NCBI GenBank assembly: GCA_022447605.1
Contig: JAKVBG010000001.1
Location: forward strand, 150,062 to 214,061
Length of the DNA: 64,000 nt
From: Mariniblastus sp.
Lineage (GTDB): Bacteria > Planctomycetota > Planctomycetia > Pirellulales > Pirellulaceae
Direction: 5' to 3'
The notes under the pieces were generated by a model. It was not told the origin of the DNA. It searched no databases and saw only the letters and a program-made list of their open reading frames with translations. Shown piece by piece: positions 8,389 to 17,933 of this stretch (positions are counted from its first letter, which is position 1; every line of letters starts with the position of its first letter). The translations under genes were made by a program, and so were the position numbers.

Positions 8389-11300
8389 ATGAATAATTCA
8401 TTACCGTATCGATTGGTCCTGCCCCTGGGCCTGCTGGCAGCCCTGTGCCTGCTGAAAACTGGCTGCCAACCTCAGCAATCCTCCCGGCCTGCGGCTGAAT
8501 CGAAAGAAAAAGAAGCCGTTGTCGAGCAAATTGTCGACAGCGAAGAACTCCTGCTGGCACTCAATACGGAACTCGGTGCTTTGAAGCGAAGCGCCATGAA
8601 CCTGGCCATCCCGGACCCTTTGGGTCGAATGCTTTTTGCCAGCCAGGTGGAATTTTCACCTTGGGATTTTGCGACTGCCTCGCCTGGAAAACCAGGCGAA
8701 GTGGACCGTGACCAGTTGACCATCTGGCCGACCGAATTGGCGAAAGTTGCTTTTTTTGATCATGCCAAGTTCTACATGATTCGGGGGCATTTTGACGAGA
8801 ACGACCCAAATCGGTACCTCAGCGACGTTGGTTTTTATGGCCTCGCCAGAACCGAGAACCGAAAATGGCTGGCAGCCAAGGCCTTGTGCAAAGTGGGCTG
8901 GATCCGCAATGACTCCGACGATTCCTGGCAAATTGACAACTGGAAGACTACCGACTTCTCGGCAAGCCAGTCGGATCAATTGATGTTCCGCGACACACTG
9001 GAAGGGCTGGTTGACGACCCGACGTTGGCCGAACTTTTACGAACGTCCCAGCACATGGAATTTGCCGAACAGATTTTCCAATCAGGTGACCTGCGACTGA
9101 ACGGTTTCGAATCACTCGCCGAGGATTTCAAGGAACCGAACCTGGAGCAGTATTTCAGGATCCAACAGGCGGGACAACACCCAGGTGTGGCGATTGTCGA
9201 CTTTGACAACGACGGCTGGGATGACCTCTACCTTTGCGACGAGTGGCGCCCCAATCGCCTGTTAAAAAATATCAACGGAAAAAAACTGGTCGACGTGGCC
9301 GCCGAGGTCGGCCTGGATCTCGGGCCGACCACCAGCGCGATCTTTGCCGACTTCGACAACGACGGTGACCAGGACGCCTTGGTCGGCTGTTTCTTCCAAC
9401 CCTGCAAGTTGATGTTCAATGAACAGGGAAAATATGTTGACCGGACCGGTGAATACATTTCGGTCGATCTGCCGAAATTGACGACTTCCATTTCGGCAGC
9501 GGATTACAACAACGACGGCCTGCTGGACATCTATATTTCTACCTACGGCTTTCCCGCCGGTCGTAAATCGAGTCGCAGCCGTTACTGGACCGCAGACCTG
9601 CTCAATCGCTCCGAGGCGACTGAAATGCAACTCAACCAGGAGGGAACTCACCGCATCCTCAACGCGTTGGGGCCCCCCAACCTTTTGCTGATGAACACCG
9701 GCAATGGAGGATTTCGCAGGGCCCCGGAAAACGATGACGTCCAACTGCACCACAATACGTTTCAGTCGACCTGGTGCGATTACGATATGGACGGCGATCC
9801 GGACCTGTACGTCTGCAATGATTTTGCACCCGACTTCCTGTTGAGAAACGACGGGCCAGACGGGTTTACCGATGTGACGCTGGAAGCAGGCGGTGAGGAC
9901 ATGCTGGGCTTCGGCATGGGGGCCTGTTGGGGCGACTACGACCTGGATGGTGATTTTGACCTGTACGTCTCCAACATGTACAGCAAGGCTGGCAAGCGGA
10001 TCACCAAGCAAATTGACGGGCTGGATGAACGATTCTTTCGCATGGCGACCGGCAACCGGCTGTTTGCCAATGAACAGGACAAGTTCAAGTTGGTCGTTGA
10101 CAAATCGGGAGAGGGTTCGGCCGCCGGCAAAGCGGGCTGGTCCTGGGGCGGGCAGTTTGGTGATTTCAACAACGACGGCCGGCAGGATCTGTATGTCTGT
10201 TCCGGTTTTTTCACGGCCCCCGACAAGTATGCCTCGACCGTTGATTTGTGATCCGACTTTTGGCGCATGGTCGTGCGCACCGACAAACAACTGGGAGAAG
10301 GGTTTTCCGAATCTACGAAATGGGACGCCGATGCCTCGGAGTTGTACAACTTCATCGAGGAGGTCGAAGTCAATGGTGAAACACAGCGGATTGTCAGCTC
10401 ACAGAGCGGGCACGAGCGAAATCACCTGTTCATGAACCAGGAAGACCACGAACTGAAGGATGTCTCACTGGTCTCTGGCCTCGATTCGATCGCCGACGGC
10501 CGGGCCAATGCGATCTGGGATTTCGATCGGGATGGCTTCCAGGATATCGTGCTGGTCAACGCCAATAACCCGCTGCTGCAGCTGTTTCACAACCAGATGA
10601 AATCAGCTGCCCCAAGCCGTTCGAACTTCATCGCCGTCCAGTTGACAGGTGGCAACCAGACCGGGCAGCCTTCCGACGAGTGGAGTAACCGGGACGGGAT
10701 TGGCGCGGTGGTCAGCGTCAAGGCAGGGGATACCGTACTGGTTCGAGAGGCCCGCGCCGGCGAGGGATTTGCTTCACAAAACAGCAAGGTGCTGTTGGTC
10801 GGGATCGGTGATCGGGCCGATGCCGAGGTGAGTGTCCAGTGGCCATCGGGCAAACGACTCGATTACGGCACCGTGCCAGCCGGTCAACTGGCTCATTGTT
10901 ACGAGGACAAGTCAGCCACCTTCAACCTGTCGGGTATTGAACTGTCTCCCTATACCGCTGTGGAGCCCTTCGTGGAAACTGACCGGCTGGTCGACTACGG
11001 AAACTTTCAACTGTCGGATCACAACAGCGCCTCTTTGGACAATGCCCGCTTGATCCTGTACGTCAGCATGGCAACCTGGTGCCCCAACTGCAAAAAGAAC
11101 CAACCGTTCGTGGCCATGCTGCGGGAAAAATTCGGTGATCAGATCGATCTCGTCGGGGTGCCCGTCGATCCGGAAGACACGGCTGCCAAGTTGGCGGATT
11201 ACCGCCAAAAATACCGACCGGCCTATGAGCTCCTCGACCCGGTCACGGATGCCGAGCGGTCAAAGCTCGAAACACTGGTCACGTCGATCTCCCAGCAAGG

Positions 11301-11421
11301 CGCCTTGCCCAGCACGCTGATCACCGATCGACAAGGCCGGGTACTGGATGCCGTGGGCGGAATACCGAGCAGTTCGACGGTTGCCAGGCTATTGGACAAT
11401 CTGCCAAAGCCGAACCCATAA
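8389..11421 (+). CDS. FG-GAP/VCBS repeat, ASPIC/UnbV-domain lipoprotein with C-terminal thioredoxin-like domain; candidate selenoprotein with in-frame TGA at 10249-10251
   Basis: Lipobox LLKTGCQ; repeats such as DFDNDGWDDLYLC, DYNNDGLLDIYIS and DFNNDGRQDLYVC; UnbV-like NRDGIGAVVSVKAG...SVQWPSGKRLDY; thioredoxin-like YVSMATWCPNCKKNQP. ORFs 8389..10251 and 10267..11421 share frame 1 and read through as ...KYASTVDL-[TGA]-SDFWRMVVRTDKQ.... Confidence 0.82.
10249..10284 (+). promoter_or_regulatory. Putative bacterial SECIS element (UGA plus downstream hairpin)
   Basis: TGA (10249-10251); stem GCGCAT (10263-10268) with GTGCGC (10273-10278), six pairs including one U-G; GGUC tetraloop at 10269-10272, 18-21 nt after the UGA. 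Confidence 0.72.
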
Positions 11422-11544
11422 ACGGATCCCGACTAGGGTGGGGTAACCCTAAAATTTCGGAAATGCGTTCGGCCGCCCATTTATTCCGGCCCTGATGGGA
11501 CTTATGATTCAGGGAAATCCCGTTCTTCAAAAGGAATCACCCTG

Positions 11545-13434
11545 ATGCAACTGAAATTAAAATCCGTACTGAACCCCTACCTGATTCCAACGTCTACGCT
11601 CCTGGCCGTCTTGCTGTCACCCCTGTTCGGTGCAGCGCAGGACGGACAACCGACTGTGCCGGTCTTCCAGGATGGTGAAGCCCAGGTCGTCGACGGATTC
11701 AAGAACCCGCAGGACTGGATTGAGCACGACCTGTTCGTAGAAACCGAATTTGACACTGACGGGGATGGAAAACGGGACCGGATGCACGTCTCGGTCTCCC
11801 GGCAAAAGCAGACGGAGACCGAAGGCCTGAAAGTCCCGGTCGTCTACGTAACCAGTCCTTATTTCGCCGGTGTCAGCGGCACCAACAAGGCGTACTTCTG
11901 GAACCCGGAACACGAGCTGAACGCCCAGCCGCCGGAAAGAAAAAATCCACCCCCGATCAAGCACCAGTCGCGGCGACCCGTCATCTCACGTTCCCATTTG
12001 AACGAGTGGATTCCCCGCGGTTACGCCGTGGTCCACTCCTGTTCACCGGGGACAGGCCTCTCGCAAGGCTGCCCGACGGTCGGTGGCCAGAATGAATCAC
12101 TCGCCCCCAAGGCCGTGGTTGACTGGCTTTGTGGACGTGCCAAAGGCTATACCTCCCTGGACGGGGACGAGGAAGTGACGGCCGATTGGTGTACCGGAAA
12201 AGTCGGCATGACGGGTACTTCCTACAACGGGACCTTGCCGTTGGCGTGCGCCACCACCGGTGTCGAAGGACTGGAAGCGATCATCCCGATCGCCCCGAAC
12301 ACGTCGTACTACCATTACTACCGCTCCCACGGCCTGGTCCGCCACCCGGGCGGTTACATGGGTGAGGACATCGATGTACTGTACGACTTCATCCACAGCG
12401 GCGAGCCGAAAAACCGCGACTACTGCGATTGCGAAGTCCGCGACAAGGAAATGGCCAACAACATGGACCGCATCACGGGCGATTACAACGAATTCTGGGC
12501 GGGACGGGATTATCTCAACCAATTGGACAAGCTCAAGGCGCCTGTGCTGATGGCCCATGCGTTCAACGACTGGAACGTGATGCCGGAGCACTCGGTGCGG
12601 ATCTACCAGGCTCTTAAGGAGAAAGGGATCCCCGTGCAGTGCTACTTCCACCAGGGAGGCCACGGCGGACCCCCACCGATGAAACAGATGAACCGCTGGT
12701 TCACCCGTTACCTGCACGGCGTAGAGAACGGCGTGGAAGATGACCCAAAGGCATGGGTCGTGCGAGAAAAAGCGAAGCGGACCGAACCAACCCCTTACGG
12801 TGATTACCCGAACCCGCAAGCCAAGGCGGTCGAATTGTTTCCCAACCGGCCGATGCCAAAGGCCCAGGGCCGAGGCACACTCGAATTGCAACCGATTGAG
12901 TATTCCGGACTGGATCCGAGCGAAGGAAAACCTACGTTTACCGACGACGTCTCGATCACGGGTGCCGATCTGGCCCAGTCCGAGACTTCCGACCACCGAC
13001 TCCTGTTCGTTACGCCGGAGCTGAAGGAAGCGATCCACATTTCCGGCACGCCCAGTCTGTCGATCAAGTTGGCCAGCTCCAAGCCGGCCGCCAACCTGTC
13101 GGTCTGGGTCGTTTCTCTCCCCTGGAAGAAACGGGGCCGAATCACGGAGAACATCATCACCCGCGGCTGGGCCGATCCCCAGAACCACAAGTCGTTGACC
13201 GAGAGCGAACCGCTCAAGCCGGGCCAGTTCTACTCACTCAAGTTCGAACTTCAGCCAGACGACCAGGTGATCCCGGCCGGGCAGCAGATCGGACTGATGA
13301 TCTTCTCCAGCGACCGCGATTTCACACTTTGGCCCAAACCGGGAACCGAGTTGACGGTCGACCTCGATGCGACGAGACTCGAACTCCCGGTCGTCGGTGG
13401 CGAGAAAGCGATGAAGAAGGCATTCGGTCAGTAA
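11545..13434 (+). CDS. Xaa-Pro dipeptidyl-peptidase-like (CocE/NonD, S15 family) secreted hydrolase
   Basis: Signal peptide; GRAKGYTSLDGDEEVTADWCTGKVGMTGTSYNGTLPLACATTGVEGLEAIIPIAPNTSYYHYYR (GxSYxG nucleophile motif); C-terminal jelly-roll-like region. Confidence 0.88.
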   Translation: MQLKLKSVLNPYLIPTSTLLAVLLSPLFGAAQDGQPTVPVFQDGEAQVVDGFKNPQDWIEHDLFVETEFDTDGDGKRDRMHVSVSRQKQTETEGLKVPVVYVTSPYFAGVSGTNKAYFWNPEHELNAQPPERKNPPPIKHQSRRPVISRSHLNEWIPRGYAVVHSCSPGTGLSQGCPTVGGQNESLAPKAVVDWLCGRAKGYTSLDGDEEVTADWCTGKVGMTGTSYNGTLPLACATTGVEGLEAIIPIAPNTSYYHYYRSHGLVRHPGGYMGEDIDVLYDFIHSGEPKNRDYCDCEVRDKEMANNMDRITGDYNEFWAGRDYLNQLDKLKAPVLMAHAFNDWNVMPEHSVRIYQALKEKGIPVQCYFHQGGHGGPPPMKQMNRWFTRYLHGVENGVEDDPKAWVVREKAKRTEPTPYGDYPNPQAKAVELFPNRPMPKAQGRGTLELQPIEYSGLDPSEGKPTFTDDVSITGADLAQSETSDHRLLFVTPELKEAIHISGTPSLSIKLASSKPAANLSVWVVSLPWKKRGRITENIITRGWADPQNHKSLTESEPLKPGQFYSLKFELQPDDQVIPAGQQIGLMIFSSDRDFTLWPKPGTELTVDLDATRLELPVVGGEKAMKKAFGQ

Positions 13435-13522
13435 ATACCGAAAACCGGGGGAGCGACTGCTCCGCCGAAAATCGGCTAGCCGATGTCTGACTGGACGACG
13501 GATCCACGAAAAAATCTGACTT

Positions 13523-13552
13523 AAAACCCTGACCCATGTCGGGGTTTTTTTT
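13523..13552 (+). terminator. Rho-independent terminator after the S15-family peptidase gene
   Basis: AAAACCCTGAC-CCAT-GTCGGGGTTTT hairpin (one G-U pair) followed by a T run. Confidence 0.75.
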
Positions 13553-13553
13553 A

Positions 13554-14774
13554 TTACTTCGGGCTCTTTTGCGGAAGTCGATTGAATAGCACGTAGGTCC
13601 CACTCTTGCCTGCTACCGCGATGTCGACCCGACCATCCTGATCGAGATCGCCCGTCCGAATTTGCAGCCCCGTACCGACCGTTCCCCGATCGATGACCCG
13701 TTTCTGGAACTGCTTCTTTTCCGGCAACCACTGGTAATAAAACAGGCAGGGGGGCTCTTTGCCGCCCGGGTCATTACCATTGTGGGCAAAAACCCGTTTG
13801 CCCGTGATCAACTCCGGCTGACCATCCCCGTCCAAATCGGCCAGGTGCAGCGCGTGGGGCTGGGAAAAATCCTGGTCGATCATTCGTTGATTCCACTGGG
13901 TCGTGCCATCTTCCAGAGGTGGCAATTGCTCCCACAACAAAAGACCGTAATCGTGCCCCTTACCGATAATGATGTCTGGCCGCCCGTCGCCGGTCCAATC
14001 ACGCACCAGAATCGGCAGGCTGGCGTGAACTTGCCAATCGGCATGAAACGGCCAGTCGGGTTGGATCGTTTTCCCATTCGTCCCGCCCGGGTTTTCATAC
14101 CATCCGCTACCGACCAGGATGTCGGTGTCCCCATCGCCATCGAGGTCGCCGGCGCCCATCCCGTGTGAATTCCCTTTCTCGTTGATGCGAACCCGTTTCA
14201 TCTGGTAAGTCGTTTCGCCTGAACCTGTTGGCGACTCGAATTTCCAGACATTCATCGGGGCGCCTTTGCCCCAGGTATTGACCAGCCATTCCGCCCGGCC
14301 GTCCTGGTCGAGATCGACCATCAACTGGCCCTCGTTATGGGTATCCCCTGTATCGACCAGTAGTTTCTGCTCCCACATCAGACCGAGATTCAACCCGTCA
14401 GCACCCGGGTTGCGGTACCAGTAGACCTCGCTCGGTACAAACGAACCTGCCACGACATCGATCCACCCGTCGCGGTCGACGTCCATGGCATAGTCACCAT
14501 TGCTCTCGACGTACCCGTTCCAATCCGCAATCTGTCGGACAGGACGGGGGGTAAACTGCGGCGCAGCGTACCAGTTCCGACCAGCCACCACGTCCATTTT
14601 CCCGTCACCATTAAAATCGGCCAGGTCGATACCCTCGTTGGCATCCACCGTCAGTTGACGGATCTCCCACTTCGCCGGTTGACCCGAAACGGGGGAAGCC
14701 AGGCAACCGACGACCAGCAGCCACGTTAAGAGATAGATCTTTCGCATCAATCCTGTCCTCGCGTCGCGCCGCAA
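13554..14774 (-). CDS. FG-GAP/VCBS repeat secreted protein
   Basis: Signal peptide; repeated DFNGDGKMDVV, DVDRDGWIDVV, DLDQDGRAEWLV, DLDGDGDTDILVG, DLDQDGRVDIAV motifs. Confidence 0.88.
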   Translation of the reverse strand: MRRDARTGLMRKIYLLTWLLVVGCLASPVSGQPAKWEIRQLTVDANEGIDLADFNGDGKMDVVAGRNWYAAPQFTPRPVRQIADWNGYVESNGDYAMDVDRDGWIDVVAGSFVPSEVYWYRNPGADGLNLGLMWEQKLLVDTGDTHNEGQLMVDLDQDGRAEWLVNTWGKGAPMNVWKFESPTGSGETTYQMKRVRINEKGNSHGMGAGDLDGDGDTDILVGSGWYENPGGTNGKTIQPDWPFHADWQVHASLPILVRDWTGDGRPDIIIGKGHDYGLLLWEQLPPLEDGTTQWNQRMIDQDFSQPHALHLADLDGDGQPELITGKRVFAHNGNDPGGKEPPCLFYYQWLPEKKQFQKRVIDRGTVGTGLQIRTGDLDQDGRVDIAVAGKSGTYVLFNRLPQKSPK

Positions 14775-14966
14775 TCCACTTCACAAACTGGCTGCATTAT
14801 GCCGACTGAGCGACCGCATGTCAGCCAGTCCAGGCGAAGACCTGCCCGTTTTCCCACGGGACAGAACAGCGGTCCCATAAATCGAAAACAGAGTTATACT
14901 CAGGAAGTTACCTGTCAGGTCAGGTAACCAGGACGTTTCGATGTCAATCCAACAGAACAGGCGATC

Positions 14967-16289
14967 ATGGACACGGAGCCAAAAACTGGGACTCGCAGCC
15001 GGGAGCTGTTCGAACAAGCCCGGCAGTACCTGCCCGGCGGAGTCAGCCGAAATACGATTTTTCGCCAGCCCCATCCGCTCTACGCTGAATCGGCGGAGGG
15101 TTATTGCGTGACCGATGTCGACGGTGTGCAACGCATCGATTTTGCCAACAACATGGCCTCGCTGATCCATGGGCATGCCCACCCAGCCATCATCGCCGCC
15201 GTGTCCGACCAGTTGCAGCGGGGCACCGCCTACACAATGGCCACAGAAGCCGAACTCGATTTTGCCAGGCTGCTATGTGAACGGGTTCCCCATTTCGACA
15301 AGTTGAGGTTTGTCAATTCCGGCACCGAGGCCGTCATGGCTTGCATCAAGGCAGCCCGCTGTTTCACGGGGCGGGCCAAGTTGGCCAAGGTCGAGGGCAC
15401 CTACCATGGGACCTACGACTATGCCGAAATCAGCCAAAAACCGAAACCGGAAGAATGGGGTGATGCCCAGCAGCCCGCCTCCGTCCCGGTCGCCAGAGGA
15501 ACACCTCAAGGTGCGCTCGATGATGTAATTGTCATCCCGTTCAACCAACCGAAACTGGCCCGGGAGATTCTCGACACCCAGGCAGACCAGATCGCCTGTA
15601 TCCTGCTCGACCCGATGCCGCACCGCGTCGGCCTGATCCCCGCCTCAAATGACTTTGTTGAAATGTTGCGCCAATGGTGCGACACCAACGGGGCACTGTT
15701 GATTTTGGATGAAGTGATCACCTTCCGCTCAGGATACGCCGGGGCAGGGGAGTGGTTCACGGCCAAACCGGATCTGACCGCGATGGGCAAGATCATTGGT
15801 GGTGGGTTCCCCGTGGGGGCATTTGCCGGGCGAAACGACGTGATGAACCTGCTCGATCCCCAACAGGGAGATATCCCGTTTCCCCACTCGGGGACTTTCT
15901 CGGCCAACCCGATCACCATGACGGCCGGCCGAGTCGCCATGGAACGGTTTGACCAGGAGGCCGTTGACCAGATCAACGACCTGGGACGTTACGCGCGGGG
16001 CGCCATCACCGAGACAATCCGGCAAGCCGGGATCGAAGCCTGTGTCACGGGCGAGGGTTCGATGTTCCGCATTCACCTGAAGCCGCAACCTCCGGTCGAT
16101 TACCGCTCGGCCTACATGCACCCGGTCGAACAACAGCGGATCAACCGTTTGGTCAGTTTCCTGTTCGACAACGGCTTCCTGATGATCAACACCTGCACGG
16201 CCGCCCTCTCGACCGTGATGAACCGCGAACAGATTGACCAACTGGCGACCCAACTGGGCAATGGGTTTAGACAACTGGAGAAGGACTGA
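14967..16289 (+). CDS. Class III aminotransferase, glutamate-1-semialdehyde aminomutase-like
   Basis: YLPGGVSRNTIF, RFVNSGTEAVMACIKAAR, LLILDEVITFR and PLP-lysine region LTAMGKIIGGGFPVGAFAGR. Confidence 0.85.
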   Translation: MDTEPKTGTRSRELFEQARQYLPGGVSRNTIFRQPHPLYAESAEGYCVTDVDGVQRIDFANNMASLIHGHAHPAIIAAVSDQLQRGTAYTMATEAELDFARLLCERVPHFDKLRFVNSGTEAVMACIKAARCFTGRAKLAKVEGTYHGTYDYAEISQKPKPEEWGDAQQPASVPVARGTPQGALDDVIVIPFNQPKLAREILDTQADQIACILLDPMPHRVGLIPASNDFVEMLRQWCDTNGALLILDEVITFRSGYAGAGEWFTAKPDLTAMGKIIGGGFPVGAFAGRNDVMNLLDPQQGDIPFPHSGTFSANPITMTAGRVAMERFDQEAVDQINDLGRYARGAITETIRQAGIEACVTGEGSMFRIHLKPQPPVDYRSAYMHPVEQQRINRLVSFLFDNGFLMINTCTAALSTVMNREQIDQLATQLGNGFRQLEKD

Positions 16290-16452
16290 CACCTCGCTAC
16301 GGTAAAAAGACAAGACGACAAAATGGGACGATCGGGGACGGGATACTGGGTGCCCGGCAGCTCGCCTGACCACGAAGGACCGTGGTGATCCGTGGATTCC
16401 GCCACCTGTCAGACTGGTTTGATTTTACCAAGGGTCATGCGAGAATCTGAAC

Positions 16453-17907
16453 ATGACCGCCTTGCTTGCAACCTACTGGCCACTGTTCCTGGCTGCAGCC
16501 GATCTGCTCGGTGCCGCGCTGGCCTCCTTGCACGCCTTGCTTAAGAAACGAGAGACGCATTCGGTCATCGGCTGGGTTGGATTAATCTGGCTGGCACCTT
16601 TTATCGGCTGGATTCTGTACTTCTGTTTTGGCATCAATCGCATTCAACGTCGAGGCTGCGAGGTCAGCCAGAAATTGCAAAAGGTACTTCAGCAGATCAG
16701 GATCCCGGTCCCCGATACGGTGCTCCAGAAAATCGATGAAGTCAAAACCGAACATGTTCAATTCAAGCAGATCGTCGAGACGGTAGAAAAACTGACCCAC
16801 CGACCCTTGCTGCCCAAAAATGACATCCAGCCACTGCTCAATGGAGACCAGGCGTATCCCGTCATGCTGCAGGCGATCGCCGATGCCAAGACATCCATCT
16901 CGCTGGTGTCGTACATCTTTGATAACGACCGGGCGGGCCAGCAGTTTATTGAGGCACTCGATCAGGCCCACCGGCGGGGTGTCGAGGTGCGTGTTCTGAT
17001 CGATGGCGTGGGTGCCAAGTATTCGCGCCCCAGTTCGGCGCGAATATTGCAAAAACGAGGCGTTCCCTGCCGTACGTTTTTACCGACGTTGGTTCCCCGC
17101 TTTACGGCGTATGCCAACCTGAGAAACCACCGGAAAATCCTGGTCGTCGACGGAACCGTCGGTTTCACCGGCGGGATGAACATCCGCGAAAGCTGCCTGT
17201 TGGAGCAGCCATCCAAGCACCCGGTCCAGGATCTCCATTTTCGTTTTTCAGGGCCAGTCGTGACCCATTTACAGGAAGCGTTCCTGACCGACTGGGCCTT
17301 CACCACCGGTGAGATTCTTCAAGGAGAAGCCTGGCTGCCGATCCCCCCGTTCGATGGGCAAGTGCTGGCTCGGGGAATCACGGATGGCCCGGATGAAGAT
17401 TTTGAGCGACTGCTGATGACGATCCTGGCGGCCATCAGCATTGCACGGGAGCGGATCGTGATGGTCACTCCCTATTTCCTGCCCGACCCCACCATGATTC
17501 GCGCCCTGATCCTGGCGGTCTTGAGGGGGGTCAATGTCGATATCATCGTTCCCAGGAAAAACAACATCCGTCTCGTGCAGTGGGCCTCTTCCCATCCACT
17601 GAAACAGGTGCTGGAAGGGGGATGTAACGTGTACTACACAGACCCCCCGTTTGACCACTCCAAGCTGCTGCTGGTCGACAACGCGTGGGCCCTGGTCGGT
17701 TCGACCAACATGGACCCCCGCTCCCTGCGGCTGAACTTCGAGTTCAACGTGGAATGTTACAGCCCGGATCTGGTCGAGCAACTATTGGAGATCGTGCAGG
17801 CGAAGATAGAGCGAGCGACCCGTCTGGAGACGCGAGACCTGACCGACCGACATCTCATGCTTCGTTTGCGGGATGGCATCGCGCGACTGATGACCCCCTA
17901 TCTGTAG
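16453..17907 (+). CDS. cls: Cardiolipin synthase (two PLD domains)
   Basis: N-terminal TM segments; HxKx4D motifs NHRKILVVDGTVGFTGGMN and HSKLLLVDNAWALVGSTNMDPRSLRLNFE. Confidence 0.93.
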   Translation: MTALLATYWPLFLAAADLLGAALASLHALLKKRETHSVIGWVGLIWLAPFIGWILYFCFGINRIQRRGCEVSQKLQKVLQQIRIPVPDTVLQKIDEVKTEHVQFKQIVETVEKLTHRPLLPKNDIQPLLNGDQAYPVMLQAIADAKTSISLVSYIFDNDRAGQQFIEALDQAHRRGVEVRVLIDGVGAKYSRPSSARILQKRGVPCRTFLPTLVPRFTAYANLRNHRKILVVDGTVGFTGGMNIRESCLLEQPSKHPVQDLHFRFSGPVVTHLQEAFLTDWAFTTGEILQGEAWLPIPPFDGQVLARGITDGPDEDFERLLMTILAAISIARERIVMVTPYFLPDPTMIRALILAVLRGVNVDIIVPRKNNIRLVQWASSHPLKQVLEGGCNVYYTDPPFDHSKLLLVDNAWALVGSTNMDPRSLRLNFEFNVECYSPDLVEQLLEIVQAKIERATRLETRDLTDRHLMLRLRDGIARLMTPYL

Positions 17908-17933
17908 CGAAACTGGGGCGGGCCGCCGCCCGT

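Noticed and set aside
9262-10290. Long minus-strand ORF (342 aa)
   Set aside because: Antisense shadow of the FG-GAP protein; its continuity is explained by codon bias in the D-x-D-x-D-G repeats.
10267-11421. Treating 10267..11421 as an independent gene
   Set aside because: It is in the same frame as 8389..10251, no ribosome-binding site is evident before 10267, and the ATG lies inside the hairpin following the TGA; read-through fits the continuous domain architecture better.
12097-13188. Long minus-strand ORF (363 aa)
   Set aside because: Antisense shadow of the S15-family peptidase.
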